From contig JAJEKV010000028.1 of NCBI GenBank assembly GCA_021234155.1, forward strand, positions 15,503,976-15,567,975: DNA of 64,000 bases, given 5' to 3'. Position numbers and translations under genes: made by a program. This document shows positions 33,923-45,079 of this stretch, one piece after another. Numbering within the stretch: the stretch's first letter is position 1; each line of letters starts with the position of its first letter. Source of the stretch: Isoetes taiwanensis. Its lineage: Eukaryota > Streptophyta > Lycopodiopsida > Isoetales > Isoetaceae. The notes under the pieces were generated by a model. That model searched no databases, was not told the DNA's origin, and saw only the letters and a program-made list of their open reading frames with translations.

Positions 33923-36900
33923 TGGTGTATGCATGAGTAATAAGGTTGTTCTTTTTTCCTTTCCTTTCCTTTTTTGGTGCTGTCTCTATTATGTGCTAGG
34001 CCTAGATTAACATGCTTTGTTGCAGTGAAATGTGGTGCAAATCAATGGCTATGGCTATGTCCCCAAATACAATGAGGCACAACTTCTTAAAGCTGTCATA
34101 TGGCAGCCCATCGCCGTGCGCGTGGACGCCACTAATCTCCAATTTTATAGCAGCGTAACTCCTCCTCCTGCTCCCCTTCCCTTCCGCCTCCTCTATGTTA
34201 CAGCCAGCGCAAGCAATCTGGATCAGTTCAAAGGTTGGGTAAAAAAATATAATAAATCATATTCCAGTCCCGCAGAGTTTGGCCCCTTGGCAAGCGTTTC
34301 TCCATCTACAAGCAGAACGCAAAGCTGATTGCAGACCTAAATCGAAAGGAGAATGGAAGCATTGTAACGGACCTAGGATTTTGAGGTAAATTGTGGATTA
34401 TTTTATTTAAAAGATGCAAAGGAATATTAATCAAATATCACGCATGCAGAGAAATACGTCGTATATGTAGAGATTATATGGACGAAATACTGTGGTTAAA
34501 AATAAATATAAGTACAGAGAAAAGCATTGGGAAAAGATTGATTGCAGAGGGATTGCTGAAGGAGCGAATCGCGTGCAGAGCTCTGGGAGCGTGTTGGAGC
34601 GCAGAGGAAGCAAGCGGAATTACAGGTGGGGATCAAGACTTACACCCGGGGTTTTCTAGTGTAGTATCTGTGCTTGTTTTTAATTTGTTGATTAAGCATC
34701 CAGCACGGGATTAGAATTGGATTATATGCGCATGGGATGAGAATTGGTTTATGTGAGCATGATTGTAAAATAAACGCACGGTTTATGGGTAGTAGCTCTT
34801 TGGTATTGGAATATTGTGGCTTGCATGGCTAGTATTGAAATTAATATGTTCCTAATATTTTCCATCAAAGTAATAGCTATAGCTGTAATCTATGATAGAA
34901 GAAGCTGTTGAATCGGCTAGAATTTGGAAGAAAGGATTAAAAACTAAATTGATGAAGCAAGAACAAGCCAAGATGGCAGTATTTGTCTCTTGCATGCTGC
35001 TAGTAGAATTAGCATGATCTTATTTAGTGGGAATACCTGAGAAGCATGAAAGCTGGTCTGGATTGGGTCGATTTGGCCTCAAAGAGATAGATTTGGGCAA
35101 AGGAAGCGGAATCATGGAGATCCATGTAGGTTGTGGCAGCGGATAACTTGGTCTCTGGCAAGCAAAAGATGATCCAGAACCGTGTGATTCAGCTTGTAAC
35201 CAGGTCATTTTGGTTAAGAACTCCTTAGAAGATCAAATCAGAAGGATTTACAGGGTTCTTATCTTATAATCACGAAGTTTTCAATAGGATCCCAAGAATG
35301 GAAGAAAAAAGGGTTAGAACTACCTGATTCGGCCACAATCAGTATGATTTGGCCTAGAAATCCCTGTAAAAGCCAAAATCGGCTGGATCCATGAAGTTTT
35401 GGCCTGGATCCGATGGCCTGGATCCGATGATCCACAAGCTGTTGGCCGCGTTTGTGAATTGAACGTTAGGGTTAGGTTAAAACAGGAATAAAAAATAATA
35501 GTTAGTTCATTATAGTGTTAACAAATGTTAAAAGAAAGATAAAGGTTAATTTAAGAGTTAAGTTGTGTTAATGGATAAGTTATATTTACGGTTAGTTGCA
35601 TGAAATTAACAGGTGAGCTAGTAAGATATTGGGATATGTTAGGGATTAGTCAGATTAATGATGGCATATTGCAAGGTAGAGGTAATGGGTGGAGAATGAG
35701 CGTTAAAACCCTTAAATTAATTAGAAATGATATGAAGGTAATCATCATTAAGGTCTTCGTTAACGATTTTAATAAAATAATTAACCTAGTTGAGAATTGG
35801 AGTTGCAAAGGATTGTTTTATTGTAATTTATGGTTGATGGTTGCATTTTGCATTGCAAGGTTGTAATAATTTGAACTATGGTTGGGTTTCTTAGTTGCAT
35901 GAAATATATATCATAGAATTTCTTGAATTATTTATGATGTAATTCTTTGATAAAGACCTCTGGGGCCGGAGTCTAGGTGCGATGGTCTAGACTCACGGTT
36001 ATTGCATAGTGCTATGTAAATGGTTATTTGAACATCGGGCGTTGATACCGTATGGTACAACGTCATGCACAGTTAAGTGGTCCTCCAATGCTGGACGCAA
36101 CGTGGAAGGGTGTGTACACACGTGGTTACCCCGCCTCTATGTCACTGGCCTGATCAGCCGAGTTGACCTTGCTTAGACCCAGAGGAATATTGGTTGCAAT
36201 GTTGATGCTTTGGTTGCTTGGCTATTGTATATGTGGTTTTTTAATGTTGGAATCAAGTTGCAATGGCTATGCTTGGTATAATTATGCATTGTGGTTATGC
36301 TTGTTGGATTAATTACTCAGATTGCAGGGGCGAGGTTATGGTAAGGCTACGTTATTGTTCTAAGTTAATGCTTTGTGATTATTAATGCTAGATATGACCT
36401 AGATCCCCGATCCCCACTTAGTCCGTGTGACTAACCCCGTGGTTAATGGTGTAAGCAGAGGTGCAAGATGCTCTAGAAAGTAGCCAAGCTTCGGAAAGGC
36501 GAGAGTAGAAGTGTGTGGATTGCTAGATAATATGTTTGATTAATATAACTATTATTATTATGGATCGGCCTAAACTATAATTATTTGTCAACTTTGGTTG
36601 TTGTGTGGGATTTTTGCCGAGCAATGGCAAGTATAGAATTTTTGGGACCTTAGAGCATGTATAAAGATTAAATTCTTTACCTAAGTATGCTTGTATCAAT
36701 TTCTTGAGTTGCAAAGGCTAAGTAGATCCAATGGGAGAGATCGATGGGATCTCCAGTTACCGAGAGGTTAACTGGCCAGGCCCGTCACAAGCATTGTGCT
36801 AGGCCTCAATCTGTTTGCAGACCTAACCCAGCAAGAATTTGCTGCCAGGCATTTGGCAGCTCCAACTAGGCTGGACAAGAGAAGCAGAGGCAATTATACA

Positions 36901-37287
36901 ACTCCCAGTGGTGACAGTGTTAAAGTGCCTAAGTCCGTAGACTGGAGAAACCTGGGGGTAGTTGGAGATGTCAAAAATCAAGGCGACTGTGGTAAGCTAG
37001 TGCTAGTCTAACAAATAATCAAACTTTAAGCTCGTCCATCAATCGTAAAATGTTAAGATGCTGTTGTGGTGTGCAGGATCTTGCTGGGCGTTCGCGGCCG
37101 TTTCTGCGGTGGAGAGTATCAATGCCATGAAGACGAATCAATTTGTTTATCTTTCTGAACAAGAGCTTGTAGATTGTGACTCTTCCAGCAATGGCTGCAG
37201 TGGAGGATTGGCTGCTAATGGCATAAAATTCATTTCAAAATACAGCATAGACACCGAAGATCACTATCCCTATGCATGAGTAATAAG
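33923..37287 (+). pseudogene. Truncated cysteine protease, chimeric copy 5, split by a solo LTR
   Basis: Left part 33923-34362: exon end DGVCMSNK, an intron, and a fused exon from 34026 whose first codon is TGA instead of CGA. It has an 8-base insertion after PAEF, so the I29 propeptide is out of frame. The solo LTR then interrupts the exon after the sequence encoding RKENGS. Right part 36790-37287: LGLNLFADLTQQEF to DVKNQGDCG (donor at 36992), then the exon from 37077 with GSCWAF, NGCSGG and a shortened end, where about 20 bases between YPY and MSNK are missing. No His/Asn catalytic part. Confidence 0.85.
34363..36789. mobile_element. Solo LTR, 2427 bp
   Basis: It starts TGTAACGGACC and ends GGCCCGTCACA, a short inverted pair with TG...CA ends. 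It is flanked by a perfect 5-bp target duplication, AGCAT, at 34358-34362 and 36790-36794. Removing it and one AGCAT restores the sequence found in the sibling copies, apart from single-base differences. There are no internal coding domains and no second LTR, so it is a solo LTR, probably from a large Ty3/gypsy-type element; the family assignment is inference from LTR length. Orientation is not determined. Confidence 0.85.
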
Positions 37288-38261
37288 GTTGTTCTTTTTT
37301 CCTTTCCTTTTTTCGTGCTGTCTCTATTATTATTATTATGTGCGAGGCAGGTCTAGATTAACATGCTTTGCTTTGTTGCAGCGAAATGTGGTGAAAATCG
37401 ATGGCTATGGCTATGTCCCCAAATACAATGAGGCACAACTTCTTAAAAAATTTGTCATATGGCGGCCCATCGCCCGTCTTGCGTGGGCGCCACTAATCTC
37501 CAATTTTATAGCGGCGTAACTCCTCCTCCTGCTCCCCTTCCCTTCCCCTCCTCTATGTTACAAAGTAGTTTATCCGGATCGATTCAAAGGTTGGGTAAAA
37601 AAAATAAAATAAATCATATTCCAGTCCAGAAGTTTGGCAAAGCGTTTCTCCATCTACAAGCGAGCACGCAAAGCCGATTGCAGACCCTAAATCGAAAGGG
37701 AAATGGAAGCGTTGTGCTAGGCCTCAATGCTTTGCGCAGACCCTAACCCAACAAGAATTTCTTTGCCGCTGCATTTGGCAGCTCCAACTAAATTTGGACA
37801 AGAGAAGCAGAGGCAATTATACAACTCCCAGGTGACAGGCTAAAGTGCTAAAGTGCCTAAGTCCGTAGGATTTGTCTCAAAGAAACCCTTCCCAATTATA
37901 CAGTTGGAGATGTCAAAGATCAAGGCGATCGTGGTAAGCTAGTGCTAGTCTAACAAACAATCAAACTTTAAGCTCGTCCATCAATCCTAAAATGTTAAGA
38001 TCTTTGTTGTGGTGTGCGGGGATCTTGTTTGGGCGTTCTCATGGTCGTTTCTCAGCGATTGGAGAGTATCAATGCCATGAAGACGAATCAATTTGTTTAT
38101 CTTTCCAACAAGAGCTTGTAGATTGTGACTCTTCCAAAGAATGGTATAGCAGGAGGAGGATTGGCTGCTAATGGCATAAAATTCATTTCAAAATACGGCA
38201 TAGACACCGAAGATCACTATCCCTATTCGGCTACAGATTATGACATATTCAACAAAACTTA
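37288..38261 (+). pseudogene. Truncated cysteine protease, chimeric copy 6 (heavily decayed)
   Basis: Intron 37288-37381, then a fused exon starting CGAAATGTG at 37382 and encoding KIDGYGYVPKYNEAQLLK. Many small insertions, several of them CTTTG/TTTG-like, break the propeptide and the active-site region: GATCTTGCTGG is GATCTTGTTTGG, and the NGCSGG codons are scrambled. It ends [14 protein letters not shown] and TAG (38259-38261) like copy 4. It is more diverged than the other copies, suggesting it is older or has been evolving without correction. Confidence 0.8.
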
Positions 38262-38320
38262 GACTTATTCAGATTTAATAGATAACACTTCAAGGACTCC
38301 ATTATAAGAATATATATATT

Positions 38321-38980
38321 ATTTAATTCTTCTTGATTGTTATAATTTTTATGAGTTTTAATTATATAAGTTTATCTTTAAGTTAAGACCTTAATGGTTA
38401 TAAAAATGCAAAATTATTTTTCAGACTAATTTTCACTTGAACTTATTTAGAATTAAACATTTCCAGAATATAAATTTTTTATTTTTAATGATTTAACAAA
38501 TTTAAAATTTGGCAATCCTTATAATTTGCAAATGAAATCTGATGGTTCAATAAGCGATTGACTTAAAACTATTATAAGAATTTCTCAATTTACAAATTTT
38601 TATACTTTTAAAAACACGTTTAAGAAAGTTTTTACGTCGAAATCAATTAAATTATAAAGTTAATATCTTAATAATAACTATTGAATATTTTATTATTAAT
38701 GAAACAAAATATATTGAAACTTAATTAATAATAAATTATCCAATGTCTTTATAAACATAATCCTTTAATTAATTCCAAATCTAAAACTTTCTTTACCTAT
38801 TTTGAAAAAATAATATTTCAATTATATATCATCTATTTTAGATCATTCTAAATAAATCAAAGTGAAAATTAAATGGTTAAAATCAATAAGAGTTAAAAAT
38901 ATTGTTGATCTTATTATGACATCCTTGAAGTATATATCTATTAGATTTGAATAAGTCTAAATTTTGTTAAATATGCCATA
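38321..38980. repeat. AT-rich spacer repeat, copy 3 (uninterrupted reference)
   Basis: Starts ATTTAATTCTTC and ends AAATATGCCATA, where similarity to the other copies stops and unique sequence begins. It contains AATAATAAATTATCCAATG intact and so defines the empty Helitron site. Confidence 0.9.
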
Positions 38981-38982
38981 AT

Positions 38983-40490
38983 GGGCAAGAAACCCTTTGG
39001 CAACTAGATGCTTGCCTTTTGAATTTCAGGAACCCTTCGGTTACGGATCTTCAATCCTAGAAACTAAGCTGCCTCTTTCCAAACACAAAACACATGAAAA
39101 TCATATCAAAACTTGGTGAGAATGTCTTTAAGAAAAGAGAGAGGGAGGGAGGGAGGGAGGGAGATTGGCCCTCATTGATGAGCCCAGATTGGGATTTGGT
39201 GCCTCCAAACCCGCCTAATTTGAGGGCAAAAAAATGTTTTTTTTTTTCCCTCAAATTGGATGGATGTCCAATTTTGACCGACAGAATGGGGCGTTGGGCC
39301 AATCAAATTGGGAAGAGGGCTCCTCCTCCCCTTTTTTTATGCCCTCAAATTAGGCACTCGCCCAATCTTGACCTACCAAATTGAATTGTTTTTGCCCTCA
39401 AATTGGGCGGATATCCAATTTTGCCCGACTGAATGGCGCATTGGGCCAAACAAATTGGGCAAAGGGCTCCCTTTTTTTTTGGTGCCCTCAAATTAGGCGC
39501 CGCCCAATCTCAGCCTGCCAAATTGAACGTCCGCCCTATTTGGGCTCTCCAAATTGGCCACCTGTCCTATTTTAGTACAAAAGATTGGGCCTTATATGTG
39601 CATGAAATTAGGCACGCCCGATTTCGTTGCATGAGATTTGGTTTTCAGCATGCTGCACCCTATTTGCACATTAATTCAAACCCTACCACAACTAGCTATG
39701 TGATTTCAGATACAAGCTCATACCTCATCTTAAAGCCTAAGCTGTGTCTCATCACCTCATCATCAGTGTGGCAATGCATGGTGCAACTCTCAGCTGAGAG
39801 CACTAACCAAAGGAGCTCAACGCACTATTAAACATTAAAATTACAATAAAAATTACACTAGCAATAAGATTACAACTTGAAACGCAAACTACAAAAGTAG
39901 TAGCGCATGAGACTAGTACATGCTACATGCAAATAAGAAAAACAAAATCTACATTGTGGAGGCAAAGCGGCGCGTCGAGAATGGCAATGATAGATGGCAA
40001 GATGTTGAAAACTGTAAGAGCTTTTGACAATATTGAGTTGAGGGGGAAAATCAATTTTGAATTTTGAATTTCAACAATTACACAGGTGGCAACTTTATTT
40101 TAAATTTGAAATGGCAATGGAAAGGTAGGTTTATTTTGTGACGCATTATAGGCCCACCAAATATTCGCAAGATCTTTCCTAATGATGCCACGTGCCATCA
40201 TGTATGCAACCTTTGTCCATGTGCTTTCTAAATATTAGGACATCATTTTAGAGCTACAAAATGGTTGTTTTCTTCCTCCTCTATTGGGTATGCTCCTTCA
40301 GGAAGGTGCCCATCCTTTAGAAGACTTTTTGAAGCGTTTTTGCATGTCCAAGACTGTGAAAAGTTAGCGCATCTTATTTTCTACTGCTTTTTTTCCTTTT
40401 ATATAGTTTGTCTGTGCTACATGCTCTATATGTGCACATGCACATCAAATGCTGCTCCCTTACTTTTTGGCATGGATGACCCTCTTTTCT
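38983..40490. repeat. Region of degenerate GC palindromes, no gene
   Basis: From about 39205 to 39620 diverged members of the AAATTGGGC/GCCCAATTT family occur repeatedly, e.g. AAATTGGGCGGATATCCAATTT near 39401, with arm and spacer changes. A (GGGA)n microsatellite lies at about 39145-39164. The remainder to 40490 contains only short frames. Confidence 0.6.
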
Positions 40491-40493
40491 TGC

Positions 40494-40845
40494 TTTTGGT
40501 GGGCATGCATGTCCTTGCTTTTCTCTTACCTTCCTTTTGGACATGCATGTTGCTGTTACGCACTAGCACATCTAGTGATAACCAACACACCAAAAGGGTG
40601 GATCCTTCAAGGAAATCGTTATCCAATGGGCCCCAACCTTTTCAGGCTTTATCCCATACCCCATAGACCTTTTGGTGGGCATGCATGTCCTTGCTTTTCT
40701 CTTACCTTCCTTTTGGACATGCATGTTGTTGTTACGCACTAGCACATCTAGTGATAACCAACACACCAAAAGGGTGGATCCTTCAAGGAAATCGTTATCC
40801 AATGGGCCCCAACCTTTTCAGGCTTTATCCCATACCCCATAGACC
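40494..40845. repeat. 176-bp tandem duplication of TRIM LTR plus its flank
   Basis: 40494-40669 and 40670-40845 are near-identical. Each contains 60 bp of flanking sequence (TTTTGGTGGGCATGCATGTC ...) followed by most of the TRIM LTR. The duplication therefore happened after the element inserted. Confidence 0.85.
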
Positions 40846-41127
40846 ATATCAATTCCTCCCCATCCAATGGGCCCCAACCTTTTCAGGCTTTATCCCATAC
40901 CCCATAGACCATATCAATTCCTCCCCTTCCTCGAGATGCTTGCCCTCAAGCATGTGGAACACACCAATGTTGCCACGAGGAATTGAACCTTGGCTCTGAT
41001 ACCAAATGTTATGCACTAACACCTCTAGTGATAACCAACACACCAAAAGGGTGGATCCTTCAAGGAAATCGTTATCCAATGGGCCCCAACCTTTCCGGCT
41101 TTATTCCATATCCCATAGACCATATCA
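40554..41127 (-). mobile_element. TRIM (miniature LTR retrotransposon) with three LTRs
   Basis: LTR copies lie at 40554-40669 (truncated), 40730-40851 and 41007-41127, each about 121 bp. Read on the minus strand they run TGATATGGTC ... GCATAACA. Next to the 41007 LTR the minus strand shows TGGTATCAGAGCC, a perfect initiator-Met tRNA primer site. Next to the 40851 LTR it shows the purine tract GGGGAGGAAT. The internal region is only 155 bp and non-coding. GTTGC flanks the whole structure at 40549-40553 and 41128-41132 as a 5-bp target duplication. A 60-bp piece of LTR end is also repeated just inside 40852. Confidence 0.9.
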
Positions 41128-41132
41128 GTTGC

Positions 41133-41730
41133 CCACCAGCAAAAGCACTTGCTAACATAGAGCCCCTCACAAGCACTCTGAAAAGCATTCCAACGAGCTA
41201 AAGAACACCGAAAACGGAGTCCGAAACCAAAAGTTATGTCGAGAAACTTATACTGCCACCCTTGAGCCCCTCAAATTGAGCATCCACCCAATTTGCGGCC
41301 AATTTAAAGGTCTATTTTTATAAGTAGTATGCTTGATTCTTCCCTTTATTAAAGCCCTTGATGTACATTGTCCACATGCACGCACAATCATGAAGAGCTA
41401 TACTTCGCCAGTAACTTCATCTAATGATATGGATAAGAATCTGGAACTTGCAAGATAATAATAACATGAACAAAAATATGAAAAGCAAATATGGAGACCC
41501 AGACCTAGCCTAAGGAAAATGAGTATGATCGAAAAAAAATTGATTTGGTTAATGCCACAGTTGTAGTAGATAAGGTTCTGTAGTTGTCCTCGATGCCTGA
41601 AAAAGACATTGTAGGATCTGCCATATTAACATATTGTGCCAATACAGGCCACGTGATCATCAAATATGAGGACATCCAATGAAGGCAATTCTGCTAAAGG
41701 CACATACAAGCGGACATGTCAAATATGCAA
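41133..41730. other. No gene recognised
   Basis: Short frames only. A degenerate palindrome-like stretch (CAAATTGAGCATCCACCCAATTT) lies at about 41273. It may include decayed sequence upstream of the LRR pseudogene. Confidence 0.4.
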
Positions 41731-41731
41731 G

Positions 41732-43030
41732 CACCTTCAACTTCTTCAAGTTCTTGTTCTCTATGACAATGGGCTTGATGGAGAGATTCCAACCGGGTTG
41801 GCTACTCTAACAAACCTCTATCATCTTTATCTAAGTGACAATTAGCTAATAGGGTTTATTCCAAAAGAGTTAACAAGTCTCTACAGCCTTCAATTTCTTA
41901 TCCTTGCCAATAACAAGCTCACTGGAGCTATTACACCTGAGATTGGTGAAATTAAAGACCTGCAATTCCTTGATCTTTTATTTAACCAGCTATATGGTGA
42001 GCTGCCTACAACAATAGAAAATCTTTAGCATTTATTATGGTTGATGATGACGCACAATCAAATCACTGGAGAGCTTCCATATGGATTAAGCCGCATATTC
42101 TAAATGAGATGCACCTTGGACTACCACAGTCGTCGGATTCGTCGATCCTACGGCCCAGATCATATGTTGGGGCCTCTAAGCACCCCCAATTTCGCTTGTA
42201 GTCATTTATGATTGGAGTCACCTATGATTTTGAAATATGAGATACGATTTCGCCTAAGGTTTTGAGAAAATATCGACACCTCTATACGGCTTTGCCTAAG
42301 ATTTTAAAATATGAAATACGGGGGTTTGAACCTCTACCAAAATAACTCAATGTCCTAATAAGACTACTTCAATCAATGTACCCATTGAGCTAATCTGATT
42401 ATTTATTATGTTGAATCTATGGTTTTTTTTATAACAACCTATTCAATTGTTAAGGATATATAGTCCATGGTTTCAAGAATTGTTATTTTTACATCCATAT
42501 CAAATCCCCCCTGGAACCCCCTGTTATTTTGCTACATATTCTAAATGAGGTGCACCCTGGACTACCACAGTCGTCGGATTCGTCGATCCTACGACCCAGA
42601 TCATATGTTGGAGCCTCTGGGCACCTCTCGTTTCGCTTATAGTCATTAGAGGCGCCTATGGTTTTGAAATATGAAATACGATTTTGCCTAAGGTTTTGAG
42701 AAAATATCGAACCTCTATACGGCTTTGCCTAAGATTTTAAAATATGAAATATGGGGGTCCAAACCTCTACCAAAATAACTCAATGTCCTAATAAGACTAC
42801 TTTAATCAATGTACCCACTGAGTAATGTGATTATTTTTTATGTTGAATCTATGTTTTTTTTTATAACAACCTATTCAATTGTTTTAATGATATATAGTCT
42901 ATGGTTTCAAGAATTGTTATTTTTATATCAATATCAAATCCCCCTGGAACCCCCTGTTATTTTGCTACATATAGCACTCTCTTGTGGCTTAATCTTGTAG
43001 AAAACAATTCCTCTGGTATGTTGCCAACAA
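41732..43030 (+). pseudogene. Leucine-rich-repeat protein fragment, interrupted
   Basis: Plant-type LRRs (about 24 residues, LxxLxxLxLxxNxLxGxIP) are clear: VLVLYDNGLDGEIPTGLATL, LQFLILANNKLTGAI, LQFLDLLFNQLYGELP and MMTHNQITGELPYGL. The series resumes at 42968 with LLWLNLVENNSSGMLPTNIG. Stops at 41843-41845 and 42026-42028 break the frame. The run of repeats resembles the ectodomain of LRR receptor kinases or receptor-like proteins. No signal peptide, membrane segment or kinase domain was found nearby. The segment 42094-42967 is a foreign insert placed between repeats. Confidence 0.8.
42094..42967. repeat. 441-bp unit in direct tandem, inserted in the LRR pseudogene
   Basis: Two copies, 42094-42534 and 42535-42967, start CATATTCTAAATGAG and end CCTGTTATTTTGCTA. 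Flanking LRR codons continue on each side, so the unit is an insertion or its local duplication. Within each unit the block CCTAAGGTTTTGAGAAAATAT and a related TGCCTAAGATTTTAAAATAT form an internal repeat. No TIR or LTR signature is evident. Confidence 0.75.
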
Positions 43031-43960
43031 ACATTGGATCCATTCGTGTTGACAATGAGCACAAAGTAAAGACTTGTGTTCCAGATAGTCTCTCATTTGG
43101 ACGCATACATTTTCGTTTGAGCGTACTTCACCTTGTAATCTAAAAGTTCTTGTTTTTGAAATCTTTTCCTTCCTTTTTCAGAACAGCTGGGGAACAAGAG
43201 CATCTATGTAAATCCAAATTATGGTTAAATTTTAGGCATACTTCATTTTCAATATCACTTATTAGTTGAACATATTTGGAAGGCAATTTATGAAGTATAG
43301 ATTAACTATTGGGATGTCATATTATTAGATGACATTCACTTCAAACTAAATAAGCATTAAAAAAATCATGACAACCATAAATTATTAACCAAAATATGAA
43401 TCAAATGGAGGCTTCAGGTGCTCGTATGCGTGGATATATCGTAAATAGAAAACTTGATGTCTAAGTCCTGCAACTAAAATTAGGAAAAGAACTGTCACAT
43501 GGACCATTATTGGTCAGTTTAGAAACAAAATTGATGGGCAGCCTACACATAATTCAAAGAAATTTATGGTAGTTACAAAAGCCTTTGGCATATTATAAAA
43601 GTGTGGTTTGCAGCATTTCAACAATTGAGCAGCCCCTACAAGTGTTTCAAACCTAGAACTTGAAATGATTGTGGACGCTTTAAGTACACGAGTGAACATG
43701 GGCAGGAATTCATTTACCCAAGATATTTGGTCAGGCCGTGCATACAGCCTCCCCAGATGACAACTTCATGTCAAAATCTGGAGGCACGTACCTGTTTTAA
43801 TAAGTCAAAACATACATTTCAAACAAACTGAAAATTAGAACCTAAGATAATTGAAAGACGCTTACTCCTTGTTTCTATTGGTCTTTCTACCTTTTCAGTT
43901 GCACTATCAGCGTTCTTGGCATCCTCTATTAAATCTCGTCCACATGTCAAAATGATACAA
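43031..43960. other. No gene recognised
   Basis: AT-rich sequence with short frames only, between the LRR pseudogene and the piggyBac-like remnant. Confidence 0.4.
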
Positions 43961-43964
43961 TGAA

Positions 43965-45076
43965 TCACATCCTCCAGGGCATATGTAAAACTTCATAAAC
44001 ATGGCAATAAAGCTTGACCCTTCTTGCTCGAGCAGTTCGATGCACTACACCTTGCTCCTTTTCAATGATCCTGTGGCAAGCACATACCGCACAAATTCTA
44101 TATTGCTCCTCGAATTTGTAGTATGTAGGATGCCCTGAACCAGCATGCAACAAGTTTTCTCTTGTTATATTAGCACCATCCAAATCATTACATATCAATT
44201 GCTGTTGTAACAAGGTCAAAAAATCATAGTGAGTTACAACAAGATTCCAATATTTGAAGATAAGATAAGCATTGGTTAAAAGTGAAGCAAGCATGCCCCA
44301 AAAGAGAGCATGCCACCATTTCCATGAAACATCTCCTTCTCCAAAGAATAGATCGATGCCAAACACATTTGGTTGTATACATCACAATAAGCTTATGAAG
44401 ATTATATGCTATAACCATCTCCAGGGCAGCCACTTCTTGGTTGCCCCTCTTTAACAAACGCATGACCGATGATATCTTAATGCCATGGACATTCCTTATC
44501 CTGCCAAGTACTTACAACAAGGCCTGCCTGCGCGTTGTATGCAAACTTGTGGCCGGCTTTTGGCATACCTTCTTGTCTCTGTCAAATTTCATCAATTTGA
44601 TAGGAAATGTCTTCGTCTTATTGGCATTGAAGCAGTTGTGAAATAATAGTCAAAGAACACATGATGCATGGGGAAAAGCCTCTTGACTAAAGCAAAAACA
44701 ATATGGAATTCCAAAGCTTCTTGTTTTAGCTTGTCATACACCTCGAAATGCAGGCAATATCCCAAAGCTGAATCACAAAGGGTCCAACACTGAATCCCAA
44801 ATTTATGAAGCTTTTTGGGATTGTAGATGCGCAAAGGATTCATGGGATTCCTTGAGGGAATAATCCTTTCATCGCAATCACCTCCTTGCTGGGAGAGTAC
44901 CTCAACTGGGCATCTATAATGTCATCAATATCACATTCAGCTTCACATGCTTCAAAGGAAAATTCAGGCTCATTTGGTTGCACTAATTTGGTAGGTTCAG
45001 ATGGAAGCACTAGCTTGGGAGATTGAGATGGCAGTAGAATAGTATGAGGCTCTATCATGTATGGCTCTTCATTCAA
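43965..45076 (-). pseudogene. piggyBac-family transposase remnant (DDE_Tnp_1_7-like)
   Basis: Three minus-strand frames follow the order of a piggyBac-type transposase. 45076-44840 begins with an acidic N-terminal region (EFSFEACEAECDIDDIIDAQ) and ends YSPSKEVIAMKGLFPQGIP. 44843-44592 has YNPKKLHKFGIQCWTLCD, then HHVFFDYYFTT, matching the family's PKKPHKWGxK and HxVFxDNFFT blocks. 44366-43965 has WKWWHALFWGMLASLLTNAY and a cysteine-rich end (YRICAVCACHR ... LYCHVYEVLH). The expected DE of the first block reads KE and the second D is in an altered context (FDYYF), so it is inactive. Frameshifts separate the parts. TTAA target sites and TIRs were not located. Confidence 0.7.
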
Positions 45077-45079
45077 TAA

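Noticed and set aside
40554-41127. Cassandra-type TRIM
   Set aside because: No 5S rRNA-like promoter sequence is visible in the 121-bp LTR.
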